Counted from the stretch's first letter, positions 1 to 9,611 are shown. The stretch is DNA of 64,000 nt from Deltaproteobacteria bacterium (GCA_016717595.1 JADKFE010000023.1:1-64000); one strand, 5' to 3'. The notes: generated from the letters alone by a model not told the origin. Program-made: numbers and translations.

Positions 1-129
1 TTTTCGCTGGAGGTGGCTCGCGCGCTCGCCAAGCCGAGGTCGGATTTTCGCTGGAGGTGCCTCCCGCTCGCGGCCGAGGTCGGATTTTCGCTGCAGGAGC
101 CTCGCCCGCTCTCAGCCGAGGTCGCCCCT
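1..129. repeat. Three imperfect tandem repeats ahead of trpE
   Basis: Three units of about 40-44 bp each begin TTTTCGCTG and end around GCCGAGGTCG. They start at positions 1, 45 and 85. The array runs off the left edge, so its full size is unknown. It ends about 35 bp before the trpE start, so it lies in the trp leader or promoter zone. I see no leader peptide with Trp codons and no attenuator hairpin in the part visible. Confidence 0.6.
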
Positions 130-164
130 TGCCACCGCCACCCCGCCCGGAATACAGCCCCGGC

Positions 165-1652
165 ATGGCAAAACCTACGCTCAAGCAGTTCAGCGCGCTC
201 GCGGCGGCGGATCACCCCGTCGCGATCCCGGTGTGGCGGGAGATCCTCGCCGACCTCGACACCCCGGTCTCGGCCTTCTTGAAGGTCACGACCGGCGCCG
301 GGGACTACGCCTTCTTGTTGGAGTCCGTCGAGGGCGGCGAGACCTGGGGGCGCTACAGCGTGCTCGGCCTCGACCCGGCCTTTGTTGTGCGGGCCCGGGG
401 GCGGGTGTGTGAGCTGATTCGGAACAACTTCATCGTTCACCGCGAGGAGCGTGACGACCCGCTCACGTTCTTGCAAGAGCAGCTCGGGCGCTACGCCCCG
501 GCCAGCCTGCCCGAGCCCCCGGCCTTCCCCGGCGGCGCCGTGGGCTGGGTGTCTTGGGAGGCCGTGCGCTGGTGGGAGAAGCTCGCCGCCAAGCACCCCG
601 GCGGGGCCGACCCTGGGCCGACGCTGTGTTTTGCCGTGCCGCGCACGCTGATCATCTTCGACAACGTGCGCCACCGCATCCAGGTGGTGCGGGTCGTGTT
701 GACCGAGCCCGGCGTCGATCCCAAACCGGCGTATGAGGCCGCGCTCAAGCACATCAAGCACACGATTGAGCAGCTCCGCTTCGCCTTGCCCAGCCGCCAG
801 GAGGTGAAGGCCAAGGTCACCGAGCTTCAATCGAACACCACGAAGGAGCGCTTTGAGGCCGGGGTCGAGACCATCCGGGGACACATCGCCGCTGGGGACG
901 CCATTCAGGTGGTGCTCTCTCAGCGCTTCCGCTTCAAGTTTTTTGGGGATGCGTTTGATGTGTACCGGGCGCTGCGGGCCACGAACCCCTCGCCGTACAT
1001 GTTTTACCTGCGTTACCCCGAGCAGCTCGTGGTGGGCGCGTCGCCCGAGGTCATGGTGCGCTGCCAAGGCGGCGAGGTCATGGTCGCGCCCATCGCGGGC
1101 ACGCGGCCCCGAGGCGCCACGCCTGAGGCGGACGCGGCGATGGCGGAGGAGCTCCTCGCCGACCCCAAGGAGCGCGCCGAGCACGTCATGCTCGTGGACT
1201 TGGGGCGCAACGATCTGGGCCGAATCGCCGCGCCGGGCACGGTGAAGGTCACCGACCTGATGCGCATCGAGCGTTACTCCCACGTCATGCACATCGTCTC
1301 TACGGTGAAGGCGCGGCTGGCGGAGGGCAAGACGGGCTTTGATGTGCTCCGGGCCACCTTCCCCGCGGGCACGCTCTCCGGGGCGCCGAAGGTGCGCGCG
1401 ATGCAGCTCCTCGACGGCCTGGAGCCCGAGCCCCGGGGCCTGTATGGCGGGGCCGTGGGCTGGGTCGGGTTCACCGGGGAGCTGGATCTGTGCATCGCGA
1501 TCCGCACGGCGGTGCGCCGGGACGGGGAGTGGTCGTTGCAGGTGGGCGCGGGCATCGTGGCCGACAGCGTGCCCGCCGCCGAGCACCAAGAGACGCTGAA
1601 CAAGGCCGCCGGGGTGCTGCGGGCCTTGGCGCTCATCGGGGAGGGGCTGTGA
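165..1652 (+). CDS. trpE: Anthranilate synthase component I (TrpE)
   Basis: This is the large subunit that makes anthranilate from chorismate, the first committed step of tryptophan synthesis. The 495-aa length is normal. The N-terminal LLES motif (residues 51-54) is the usual tryptophan feedback-inhibition site, so the enzyme is probably inhibited by the end product. The chorismate-binding half carries the family block FPAGTLSGAPK near residue 400 and GAGIVADS near the C terminus. I chose ATG 165. The frame is open further upstream, but that stretch is translated repeat DNA. No strong Shine-Dalgarno is visible. The stop overlaps the trpG start (GTGA), so the two subunits are translationally coupled. 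Confidence 0.96.
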   Translation: MAKPTLKQFSALAAADHPVAIPVWREILADLDTPVSAFLKVTTGAGDYAFLLESVEGGETWGRYSVLGLDPAFVVRARGRVCELIRNNFIVHREERDDPLTFLQEQLGRYAPASLPEPPAFPGGAVGWVSWEAVRWWEKLAAKHPGGADPGPTLCFAVPRTLIIFDNVRHRIQVVRVVLTEPGVDPKPAYEAALKHIKHTIEQLRFALPSRQEVKAKVTELQSNTTKERFEAGVETIRGHIAAGDAIQVVLSQRFRFKFFGDAFDVYRALRATNPSPYMFYLRYPEQLVVGASPEVMVRCQGGEVMVAPIAGTRPRGATPEADAAMAEELLADPKERAEHVMLVDLGRNDLGRIAAPGTVKVTDLMRIERYSHVMHIVSTVKARLAEGKTGFDVLRATFPAGTLSGAPKVRAMQLLDGLEPEPRGLYGGAVGWVGFTGELDLCIAIRTAVRRDGEWSLQVGAGIVADSVPAAEHQETLNKAAGVLRALALIGEGL

Positions 1653-2218
1653 AGGTCCTGGTCATCGACAACTACGACTCCTTCACCTACAACCTCGTGC
1701 AGTACCTCCAGATGCACGGCGCCGCCGTGGACGTGGTGCGCAACGACAAGCTGCGCTCGGAAGACATCGGCGCGTACGCCCCAGATCGCCTGCTGATCAG
1801 CCCCGGGCCGGGCGACCCCAACGCCGCCGGGGTGTCCTTGGCCGCGCTGCAGGACTGGTCCGACCGCATCCCCACCTTGGGCGTGTGCCTGGGGCATCAG
1901 TCCTTGGGCCAGGTCTTTGGGGGCAAGGTGGTGCGGGCGCCTACGCTGATGCACGGCAAGACCTCGCCGGTCTTTCACACGGGGGAGGGCGTGTTCACCG
2001 GCCTGCCGTCGCCGTTCACCGCCACCCGTTACCACTCGCTCATCGTCGAGCGGGCCAGCCTGCCCGAGTGCCTGGAGGTCACGGCCTGGACTGAAGACGG
2101 CCTGATCATGGGCCTGCGCCACAAGACCCGCCCGGCGCAGGGTGTACAGTTCCATCCAGAGAGCATACTGACCGAAGGAGGCATGATCCTGCTCGGCAAC
2201 TTCCTGGAGGGACGATGA
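1649..2218 (+). CDS. trpG: Anthranilate synthase glutamine amidotransferase (TrpG)
   Basis: This class I glutamine amidotransferase supplies ammonia to TrpE. It is 189 aa from a GTG start that shares four bases with the trpE stop. The opening VLVIDNYDSFTYN is typical of TrpG/PabA. The nucleophile is Cys80 in GVCLGHQ, and the His/Glu of the triad are H169 and E171 in FHPES. The location inside a trp operon favours TrpG over PabA, although one subunit may serve both pathways. Its stop overlaps the next start (ATGA). Confidence 0.96.
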   Translation: MKVLVIDNYDSFTYNLVQYLQMHGAAVDVVRNDKLRSEDIGAYAPDRLLISPGPGDPNAAGVSLAALQDWSDRIPTLGVCLGHQSLGQVFGGKVVRAPTLMHGKTSPVFHTGEGVFTGLPSPFTATRYHSLIVERASLPECLEVTAWTEDGLIMGLRHKTRPAQGVQFHPESILTEGGMILLGNFLEGR

Positions 2219-4482
2219 GCGGTCATGGGTTTCGGGGTGCCTTAGAGCGGCTTCTGCGTCGTGAGGAGCTTCACGCGGACGAGGTCGAGGGGGTGATGGA
2301 GTCGCTTTTGACCGGCGCCTTGAGCGCGGCGGCCACGGCGGGCTTCTTGATCGCCCTGCGGGCCAAAGGGGAGACCATCCGCGAGATCGCCGCCGCCGCC
2401 CGAGTGATGCGCCGCCACGCCCTCAAGGTGCAGCTCGCCAAACACATCAACGCCGTAGACACCTGCGGCACCGGCGGCGACCAGTCGGGCACGTTCAACC
2501 TCTCCACGGGCGCCGCCCTGCTGGCCGCCGCCGCTGGGGCCACCGTCGCCAAACACGGCAACCGCGCGGTGTCGAGCCGGTCGGGCTCGGCGGACGTGCT
2601 GGAGGCCCTGGGCGTACACATCGACCTGCCGCCAGAGGAGCTGGCGCGCTGCGCTGAGGAGGTCGGGGTCACGTTCATGTTCGCGCCCGCGCATCACGCG
2701 GCCACCCGCCACGCCGTCGCGCCGCGCCGGGATCTGGGCGTTCGCACGATGTTCAACCTGCTGGGGCCGCTCACCAACCCCGCCGGGGTGCGGCATCAGG
2801 TGCTCGGCGTGTACGACCCGGAGTGGGTCGAGCCCTTGGCCCATGTGCTGTTGGAGCTGGGCGCCGAGCGGGCCCTCGTCGTTCACGGAGACGGCGGCCT
2901 CGACGAGCTGAGCCTCAGCGGGCCGAGCCGCGTGGCCGAGCTGCGTGACGGCGTGGTGCGCATCTACACGCTGAGCCCCGAGGAGCTGGGATTGCAGCGC
3001 GCGCCGATTGGGGCCTTGGCCGGAGGGGACGCCGCGCACAACGCGGGCATCTTGCGGAGCGTGTTTGACGGCAAGAAGGGGCCCCAAGCCGACGGCGTGG
3101 CGCTCAGCGCGGGCGCGGCCTTGTACGTCGCCGGGGTCGCCGAGAGCGTGCGTGAGGGCGTGGCGCTGGCCCAAGCGGCGCTCAAGGACGGTCGGGGGCG
3201 GTGGACGCTCGATCGGCTCGTGGAGCACACCCAACGTCGCGGCGCGGCCCTGGCGACCTCCGCCCAGGCCGCCCAGCCGCCACAGGCGACACCCACCCCT
3301 GCGCCGCGCCCTAGCTTCGGTGACGCGCCGCTGCCCCGGGCCTCGACGCCTGTGGACGTGGAGCTGACGGCGCAGTCGCCGGCCGACGAGGCGCCGCGCC
3401 CGAGGCCGACACCGCCGCCCGCGCGGGATCCGTCGCCGTCCGTGCCGCACCTCGTTGAGCTGTCGCCCGCGCCGCCGCTTCCGAAGCCGCCCCCGGCGCG
3501 GGATCCGTCACCCTCGGCGCCTCAGCTCGTGGAGCTAGAGCCCCAGGGGAGCCCTCCGCCCCGCGTCGCGCCGCTCCCTCACGCCTCGGCCCCCCTCGAC
3601 CTGACCGTAGAGGCGCCGCCGGAGCCCCAGCCCGTGCCCGCGCCGCTCCCCCGGCCCTCGGCCCCGGTGACCGTGGAGCTGTCGCCGCCTGCGCCCGCGC
3701 CCGCCGCGCTCACCGGCTTCTTGGCCCAGGTGAACCAACGGAAAGAGGCCGAGGTGTTGGCGCTCTTGAGCCACCCGCCCACGCTCCAAGGCCCCGCGGC
3801 GCGCTCGCTCAGCGCCGCCCTGCGCGGATCTCGGCACCCGGGCGTTGGCCTGGCGATCATCGCCGAGATCAAGCGCCGCTCGCCGTCTCTGGGCGCACTT
3901 CGCCCAGACGCCGACGCTGGAGACCTCGCCCAGCGGTATGCCCGGGCCGGGGCCGCCGCCATCAGCGTGCTCACCGACGGCCCAGACTTCGGCGGCAAGC
4001 TCAGCGACCTCGCCGCGGTGCGCGCTCGGGTGGGGGTGCCCGCGCTGCGCAAAGACTTCTTGATCCACCCGATCCAGCTTGAGGAGGCCCGCGGCTGGGG
4101 CGCCGACGCGGCCCTGCTCATCGTGGCGATGTTGGGGGAGGCCCGGCTGCGGGACATGCTGCGCGCCGCGGAGCAGCTCGGCTTGGAGGCCCTCGTTGAG
4201 GTCCATGACGCCGACGAGCTTCGTGTCGCGCTGCGCGCCGAGGCACACATCATCGGCGTGAACGCCCGGGATCTGAAGACCCTCACGATCAACTCCGAGG
4301 GCGCCTTGGGCCTGATCCGCGCCATCCCCGAGGGGGTGCTTCGTGTGGCCGAGTCGGGGCTCTCGTCCCAAGACGACCTCCGCCGCGCCGCGGACGCCGG
4401 GGCCGACGCCGCGTTGATCGGCACGGCGCTCATGCGGGCCCCTGATCCCGGCGCCGCCTTGGCCGCGCTCTTGGGCGGCTGA
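2215..4482 (+). CDS. trpDC: TrpD-TrpC fusion: anthranilate phosphoribosyltransferase + IGP synthase
   Basis: One 755-aa frame carries two consecutive pathway enzymes. Residues 1 to about 345 are anthranilate phosphoribosyltransferase, with CGTGGD at 84-89 and KHGNRA at 113-118 for PRPP and substrate binding. Residues about 500-755 are indole-3-glycerol phosphate synthase, with IIAEIKRRSPS near 548, LRKDF near 611 and AESGLSS near 712. They are joined by about 150 residues of Pro/Ala-rich linker. The linker has internal near-repeats: PPPARDPSPS twice, and variants of PLPRxSAPVxVEL three times. TrpG-TrpD and TrpC-TrpF fusions are the well-known ones; TrpD-TrpC is unusual. The TrpF step between the two activities is a separate gene just downstream. 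Confidence 0.94.
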   Translation: MSGHGFRGALERLLRREELHADEVEGVMESLLTGALSAAATAGFLIALRAKGETIREIAAAARVMRRHALKVQLAKHINAVDTCGTGGDQSGTFNLSTGAALLAAAAGATVAKHGNRAVSSRSGSADVLEALGVHIDLPPEELARCAEEVGVTFMFAPAHHAATRHAVAPRRDLGVRTMFNLLGPLTNPAGVRHQVLGVYDPEWVEPLAHVLLELGAERALVVHGDGGLDELSLSGPSRVAELRDGVVRIYTLSPEELGLQRAPIGALAGGDAAHNAGILRSVFDGKKGPQADGVALSAGAALYVAGVAESVREGVALAQAALKDGRGRWTLDRLVEHTQRRGAALATSAQAAQPPQATPTPAPRPSFGDAPLPRASTPVDVELTAQSPADEAPRPRPTPPPARDPSPSVPHLVELSPAPPLPKPPPARDPSPSAPQLVELEPQGSPPPRVAPLPHASAPLDLTVEAPPEPQPVPAPLPRPSAPVTVELSPPAPAPAALTGFLAQVNQRKEAEVLALLSHPPTLQGPAARSLSAALRGSRHPGVGLAIIAEIKRRSPSLGALRPDADAGDLAQRYARAGAAAISVLTDGPDFGGKLSDLAAVRARVGVPALRKDFLIHPIQLEEARGWGADAALLIVAMLGEARLRDMLRAAEQLGLEALVEVHDADELRVALRAEAHIIGVNARDLKTLTINSEGALGLIRAIPEGVLRVAESGLSSQDDLRRAADAGADAALIGTALMRAPDPGAALAALLGG

Positions 4483-4485
4483 GCC

Positions 4486-5139
4486 GTGGCGCGGCTGTGG
4501 GTGAAGATCTGCGGCGTTCGCGCCGTGGAGGCCGCGCTCCACGCTCGGGCGGAGGGCGCCGACGCCATCGGGCTCAACCTCTACCCGCCGTCGCCGCGGT
4601 CGATCTCCCTGGAGCAGGCCGCCGAGATCTGCGCGGCCCTACGAGACGCCGAGCGCCACGACGGTCAGCCGCCCACGGAGACCTTCCTCGTGGTGGTGAA
4701 CCCCGTCGAGGACCAGCTCGCGGCCTGGGTGGACCTCATCGGCCCCACGTCGGTGCAGCTTCATGGCGACGTGCCCGACGGCTTCGGCGCCTGGCTCGGC
4801 GTGAACCAGCTCCGGGCCTTCACCGCGGCGCCGGGGGTGATGGACACGCTCCGGGCCAGGGCCGGGCGGCGCTTCTTGCTCGACGCCTATGTGCCTGGTG
4901 TTCACGGAGGCACGGGCAGAACGGTGGATCTCAGCCTCGCCAAAGAGGCCGCGCGTCTGGGCGAGCTCGTGCTCGCGGGCGGCCTTGGGCCCGAGAACGT
5001 CGCCGAGGTGGTGGCCGCCGTGCAACCCTTCGGCGTGGATGTCTGCTCAGGCGTAGAGTCTAGCCCAGGTCGCCAGAGCTTAGAGAGAATCTCCGCGTTT
5101 CTGCGCGGATGCAGGAGCGATGATGCCCGCAGTCCCTGA
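4486..5139 (+). CDS. trpF: Phosphoribosylanthranilate isomerase (TrpF)
   Basis: This is a TIM-barrel isomerase converting phosphoribosylanthranilate to CdRP, the step between the two halves of the TrpD-TrpC fusion. It is 217 aa from GTG, three bases after the trpDC stop. The N-terminal KICGVR (7-12) holds the catalytic Cys, and GLNLYPPSPRSI matches the family FxxxSPR block. The phosphate-binding end LAGGLGPENV is also present. The 3' end overlaps trpB by 20 bp. Confidence 0.93.
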   Translation: MARLWVKICGVRAVEAALHARAEGADAIGLNLYPPSPRSISLEQAAEICAALRDAERHDGQPPTETFLVVVNPVEDQLAAWVDLIGPTSVQLHGDVPDGFGAWLGVNQLRAFTAAPGVMDTLRARAGRRFLLDAYVPGVHGGTGRTVDLSLAKEAARLGELVLAGGLGPENVAEVVAAVQPFGVDVCSGVESSPGRQSLERISAFLRGCRSDDARSP

Positions 5140-6307
5140 TCCCAGCGGCCACTACGGCCCCTTCGGCGGCCGTTATGTCGCCGAGACCCTCATCCCGCCC
5201 CTGGAGGAGCTCACCGCCGCCTGGGAGAGCGCCTGGGCCGACCCCACCTTTCGGGCGACGCTGCGCGGGCTCTTGGAGGACTATGTGGGCCGCCCGTCGA
5301 GGCTCTACCGGGCGCGGCGCCTGGGCGAGCAGCTCGGCTGTCAGCTCTGGCTCAAGCGTGAGGACCTCAACCACACCGGCGCCCACAAGATCAACAACTG
5401 TATGGGGCAGGTGCTCCTCGCCAAACGGATGGGCAAAACACGGGTGATCGCCGAGACCGGCGCCGGGCAGCACGGCGTGGCCACGGCGACGGCCTGCGCG
5501 CTGTTCGGCCTGCCCTGCGTGGTCTACATGGGCGAGGAGGACACCGAGCGCCAGCGCCTCAACGTCGCGCGCATGAAGCTCCTCGGCGCCGAGGTGCGCC
5601 CGGTTCATTCGGGCACCAAGACCCTCAAGGACGCCATGAACGAGGCCCTGCGCGACTGGGTCACCAACGTTCGCCACACCCACTATTGCATCGGCTCTGT
5701 GGCCGGGCCCCACCCCTACCCGCTGATGGTGCGTGAGCTGCAGGCGGTCATCGGTGAGGAGACCCGGCGGCAGCTCCAGGCCCAGGGGGTAGAGCTTCCC
5801 GCGGCGGTGGTGGCCTGTGTGGGCGGCGGCAGCAACGCCATGGGCATCTTTCACGCCTTCCGCAACGACATGAGCGTGATGTTGTTCGGCGTCGAGGCCG
5901 CGGGTGAGGGGCTCGGCACGGGCAGGCACGCGGCGTCGATCTTCGGCAACCAGATCGGCGTGTTGCACGGCCAGAAGACGTACCTGCTCCAAGACAAGAA
6001 CGGTCAGGTGGCCGCCGCGCACAGCATCAGCGCCGGCCTCGATTACCCCGGCGTGGGCCCCGAGCACGCCTGGCTCAACGACACAGGCCGCGCACGGTAC
6101 CTCTCGGCCACCGATGAGGAGGCCCTGGAGGCCACCCGCGCCTTGGCCTTGACTGAAGGCATCATCCCGGCCTTAGAGACCGCCCACGCCTTGGCGGCCT
6201 TGCCCCGGGTGATTCAGTTCACGGGCCGGGACGCCCACATCGTCGTGAACCTCAGCGGGCGCGGCGACAAAGACATGGAGACGCTTGTGCGGGAGCTGAG
6301 CTTATGA
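5120..6307 (+). CDS. trpB: Tryptophan synthase beta subunit (TrpB)
   Basis: This is the PLP enzyme that condenses indole with serine. It is 395 aa, normal length. Lys90 in NHTGAHKINN is the PLP lysine. ETGAGQHG and GGGSNAMG (near 235) bind the substrate carboxylate and the PLP phosphate. The start is a tandem ATGATG; the first ATG has CAGGAGCG just upstream. It overlaps trpF by 20 bp and trpA by 4 bp, so the alpha and beta subunits are translated together. Confidence 0.97.
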   Translation: MMPAVPDPSGHYGPFGGRYVAETLIPPLEELTAAWESAWADPTFRATLRGLLEDYVGRPSRLYRARRLGEQLGCQLWLKREDLNHTGAHKINNCMGQVLLAKRMGKTRVIAETGAGQHGVATATACALFGLPCVVYMGEEDTERQRLNVARMKLLGAEVRPVHSGTKTLKDAMNEALRDWVTNVRHTHYCIGSVAGPHPYPLMVRELQAVIGEETRRQLQAQGVELPAAVVACVGGGSNAMGIFHAFRNDMSVMLFGVEAAGEGLGTGRHAASIFGNQIGVLHGQKTYLLQDKNGQVAAAHSISAGLDYPGVGPEHAWLNDTGRARYLSATDEEALEATRALALTEGIIPALETAHALAALPRVIQFTGRDAHIVVNLSGRGDKDMETLVRELSL

Positions 6308-7095
6308 CGAGCGAGAACCGCTTAGACCAGGTGTTCGCCTCTGGGCGAAAGGTGCTGGTGACCTACCTCTGCGCCGGGGATCCCAGCCCCCAGGCGCATC
6401 TGCCGCTGTTTCAGGCGCTCATCGACGGCGGCGCTGACGTCATCGAGATCGGCGTGCCGTTCTCGGACCCCGGCGCCGATGGCCCGGCGATCCAGCAGGC
6501 CAGCGAGCGCGCCTTGGCCGCAGGCGCCAGCTTAGAGGACGCCCTGGAGCTCGCGGGCAGGCTCAAAGGGGACGCCGCCCGGGTGCTCTTTGGGTACCTC
6601 AACCCGTTTCTGGCCTACGGCTACGAGCGCCTCGCCCGGCGCTGCGCGGAGTCCGGCATCGACGGCCTCTTGTGTGTGGACTGCCCCCCTGAAGAGGAGC
6701 CCGAGCTGCGCGACGCCCTGCGCGCCCGGGGCGTCTACCCGATCCTGCTCGTGGCGCCGACCACCCCCGACGACCGCGTCGCGGCCATCGCCCAGGCGGG
6801 CGCGGGCTTTTTGTACTACGTCTCGATGACCGGGGTGACCGGGGCGGCCTTCGCCGGGGACGAGGCGCTCTTGCGGCGCATCGCCCGGGTGCGCGCGCTG
6901 GCCGGCTTGCCCTTGGCCGTCGGCTTCGGCGTCGCCACGCCTGAAGACGCGGCCCTGGTCGCGCGCGCCGCGGATGGTGTGGTCGTAGGCTCCGCGCTGG
7001 TGCGAATCGTAGCGGAACAGGGCGCTGATTCTGCCGCTTCTCTGGGAGCCCTCACCCGTTCATTAAGATTGGCGCTCGACTTTGAAATAGATTGA
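6304..7095 (+). CDS. trpA: Tryptophan synthase alpha subunit (TrpA)
   Basis: This TIM barrel cleaves indole-3-glycerol phosphate to indole, which is channelled to TrpB. It is 263 aa. The catalytic acids are E48 in DVIEIGVPFSDP and D59 in ADGP. The GFGVATPED loop and VVVGSALV phosphate site are present near the C terminus. It is the last gene of the trp operon; the next gene lies 311 bp away. No convincing strong terminator follows. Confidence 0.96.
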   Translation: MTSENRLDQVFASGRKVLVTYLCAGDPSPQAHLPLFQALIDGGADVIEIGVPFSDPGADGPAIQQASERALAAGASLEDALELAGRLKGDAARVLFGYLNPFLAYGYERLARRCAESGIDGLLCVDCPPEEEPELRDALRARGVYPILLVAPTTPDDRVAAIAQAGAGFLYYVSMTGVTGAAFAGDEALLRRIARVRALAGLPLAVGFGVATPEDAALVARAADGVVVGSALVRIVAEQGADSAASLGALTRSLRLALDFEID

Positions 7096-7406
7096 AATGA
7101 CACTTCGGCTTGTCCTCCGGCAAGCGAGGTGCCAGTGAAGCTCCACCTGCTCAATCCAAAGCTCGCGGTCGCCCATGCGTCCGCAGAGTGTGTACGAACG
7201 CTGGGGGTCAGCGACCGAACGTCCTCAACGGCGGAGCGTCCGCAGGGCGAACGCGCCAAAGACGATCGTAGGAGCGTCGCCTCCAGCGGATGAGCGCGGC
7301 CACCCTGGGCGCGTTGGATTGGCTCTGGCGCGTCATCCTGTCGCGCTCCCGCCGAGGGGCGCGCGTGGGTGCCCCTGTGGGCGGCGCGAGGGGTTAAAAA
7401 TGCGCG
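7096..7406. other. Gene-free stretch after the trp operon
   Basis: This is 311 bp without a convincing gene. A weak stem GCTTG/CAAGC with an 8-base loop lies soon after the trpA stop, but no T-tract follows, so I do not call it a terminator. The promoter for the next gene probably lies here, but I cannot place it. Confidence 0.4.
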
Positions 7407-9611
7407 GTGACTTTACCCTCGCCCACATCCCTTCGTGTCCTGTTCGGGCCCAAGGCCGCGCTCGCTCGTGACCCTGCGCTGTGGCCCGATCAGCGCCACG
7501 CCCTCGTGCTGCGTGGCGGTGTCTCCCGACCGTGGGGAGGCCTGCGCCGTCTGGTCTCCTGGGCCATCGAAGAGCTCGGTTTGCCTTGGGTCGAGGAGGT
7601 CATCAGCCCGCACCGGGCCACGCTCTGCCGTGTGTTTCGTGGCCTGGGTGTGGCCGGGCCGCCGCCGCCTCGCCTGTTGAGCTTTTTGCCCCTGGTGCCG
7701 AACGTCTACCGGCAGGCGGTCGGCGGCGCCGGGGCCCTCGCTGCGGTGCTCTTGCCGCGCTGCCGGGCGGTGTCGATCCCCGACGTCGCGGCGATTGACG
7801 TCGAGAGCCTCACGGCGATCACCTTCGCGTGGCTGGGCCTGCCGTCGAGCGCCCGCCCGCCGCTCACCATCGGCCACGACCCCGAGGCCGAGCCCGACGA
7901 CCTCCACGGCCGCCGCACATGGCGGCTCGCCGACGTCGAGCTGACGCATCTGCTCGCCCAGACCGGCGCTCGCCCAGAGGCGCTCCCGGGCCCCACGGCG
8001 CTTCTTGCTGAGACACGTCTCGCGCCCTTGCCCTTGGCGCCCTTTGACGACGATCTGGAGCGCCGCGCCTGGAGCGGGCTGGTCAGCGGCGGCGGCCCCG
8101 AGGCCCGCGCGCTCACCTTAGAGGCCATTCGTGGCTCGTTTGACGCCTACGGGTACTCCGGCGTCTTGCTCTTGGGCGAGACCTTGGTCACCCTCGACCC
8201 CAAGCTCAGCGCCGCCGAGCGCGCCGAGGTGCACACGCTGATCGCCAACGCGGCCAGCGCCTTGCGCCCCCAGGGCTCTGACGACGAGCTGGCCGCGTTC
8301 TTAGAGCATCACCTCCAAGCGGCGCTCAGCGTCGAGACGACGCCCCTGGCGCGCTCTCTGCTCTACACCCGCCTCGCGCTGTGCGCCGCGCGCCGTCGCC
8401 AGCACATGCCCGAGGCGCTCACCCACGCCGAGCGCGCGGTGGAGGAGGCCCGCGCCGTGCCGCCCGCCGCGCCGGAGAGCCCCTGGGCCTTGGCCTGGGC
8501 CCACCACGCCCGCAGCGCCGCCTTGGCCGGGGTCGAGCGCCGCGCCGACGCCGCCCAGCAGGCGCTCCTGGCCCTTGACTTCGCCACCCGCGCCGACCCT
8601 GAGCACCCCGCCTTGCCCCCGGCGGAGGTGGCCGCCGCCCAAGACTTCTTGCTCGACCGCCTCGCCCAGCTTCACGGCTGGGAAGGGGACGGCACGGCGA
8701 CGGCGGCTTGGCAGCACCGAATGCACGAGCGCGAGGCGCGACGCCCCCGGGGGGTCCGGATCGGCCGCCTGCGGGTGCTGCGCCTCGCCGCGGCCGACCC
8801 AACCCGCGTGAACGAGGCCCTGCGGCTGGCGAAGGAGTCCCGCGAAGAGGCCGAGCGCCTGAGCGACATCGAGCTCCTCGACCGCGCCTCGGCGACCTTG
8901 GGGGAGCTGCTCTACCGCGTGGGCGACGTCCAAGGCGCCTACGCGGCCTTCGCCCGGTCGTTGATGCTGCGTCGGCGGATGGACAACGCCGAGCGGGTGC
9001 TTCGGGGGGAGATCTCCCTCGCGCTCACGGCGTGGCGCGCCGGGCGGCACCTGGAGTCCTCCTTGGGCTGGCGGCGGGCCATCGGGCTCAGCGCTGAAGG
9101 CCAGCTCGCCGAGCGCGCTGAGCTTCATGTGGGGTTGGCCTTGGCTTTGGCGGCGATGGAGCGCCGCGAGGCCGTAGACGCCGCGGACGCCGCCATTGAG
9201 CTCGCCTTGGCCAGCCGCCAGGGGCGAATCATGCAGCGCGTCGCGCGGCTCTGCGGGGAGGTCGCCCTGCTTCGCCGGGACACCGCCCAGGCCGCTGAGG
9301 CCTTTGAGCGCGCCCTGCAGATGGTCGAGGGCCTGCCCTTCGACGCCGCCGAGACCGTCTCGGTGTACGCCGGTCGCCTCGCCGCGGGCAGCGCCACCCA
9401 CGGTGAGCTCGACGCGGCCTTGGAGCTTCTGCCCTCGGCTTTACAAGACGGCGAGACGACCTGGCAGCTCAAGCGCCTCATCGACGCCTGGTTCTTTCAG
9501 CCCACGGCGCGCTGCTCTCAGGAGGCCTGGGACGCCTTGCTCATCGCCGCCCGCGCGCGTGTGGACCTGCCCGCGGAGCGCCTCAGCGCCCTCGTCCTCT
9601 TGCGGGGCTGA
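7407..9611 (+). CDS. Large TPR-like helical-repeat protein, function unknown
   Basis: I do not recognise this 734-aa protein as a named family. From about residue 270 to the end it is almost entirely Ala/Leu/Arg/Glu-rich helical pairs, for example LGELLYRVGDVQGAYAAFARSL and AFERALQMVEGL, which look like tetratricopeptide repeats. The N-terminal 200 residues could be a decayed ATPase-like or signalling domain, but no Walker A motif is visible. There is no signal peptide or membrane segment, so it is probably cytoplasmic. The GTG start is tentative; an overlapping ATG in another frame gives only a short peptide. It ends just before a strong hairpin and is convergent with the lipoprotein gene. 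Confidence 0.7.
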   Translation: MTLPSPTSLRVLFGPKAALARDPALWPDQRHALVLRGGVSRPWGGLRRLVSWAIEELGLPWVEEVISPHRATLCRVFRGLGVAGPPPPRLLSFLPLVPNVYRQAVGGAGALAAVLLPRCRAVSIPDVAAIDVESLTAITFAWLGLPSSARPPLTIGHDPEAEPDDLHGRRTWRLADVELTHLLAQTGARPEALPGPTALLAETRLAPLPLAPFDDDLERRAWSGLVSGGGPEARALTLEAIRGSFDAYGYSGVLLLGETLVTLDPKLSAAERAEVHTLIANAASALRPQGSDDELAAFLEHHLQAALSVETTPLARSLLYTRLALCAARRRQHMPEALTHAERAVEEARAVPPAAPESPWALAWAHHARSAALAGVERRADAAQQALLALDFATRADPEHPALPPAEVAAAQDFLLDRLAQLHGWEGDGTATAAWQHRMHEREARRPRGVRIGRLRVLRLAAADPTRVNEALRLAKESREEAERLSDIELLDRASATLGELLYRVGDVQGAYAAFARSLMLRRRMDNAERVLRGEISLALTAWRAGRHLESSLGWRRAIGLSAEGQLAERAELHVGLALALAAMERREAVDAADAAIELALASRQGRIMQRVARLCGEVALLRRDTAQAAEAFERALQMVEGLPFDAAETVSVYAGRLAAGSATHGELDAALELLPSALQDGETTWQLKRLIDAWFFQPTARCSQEAWDALLIAARARVDLPAERLSALVLLRG

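Noticed and set aside
2242..3450. 402-codon minus-strand frame opposite trpDC
   Set aside because: Composition is His/Gly/Arg-rich shadow sequence; the plus strand encodes recognisable TrpD.
7111..7128. GCTTG/CAAGC stem after trpA as an intrinsic terminator
   Set aside because: Five base pairs and no following T-run.
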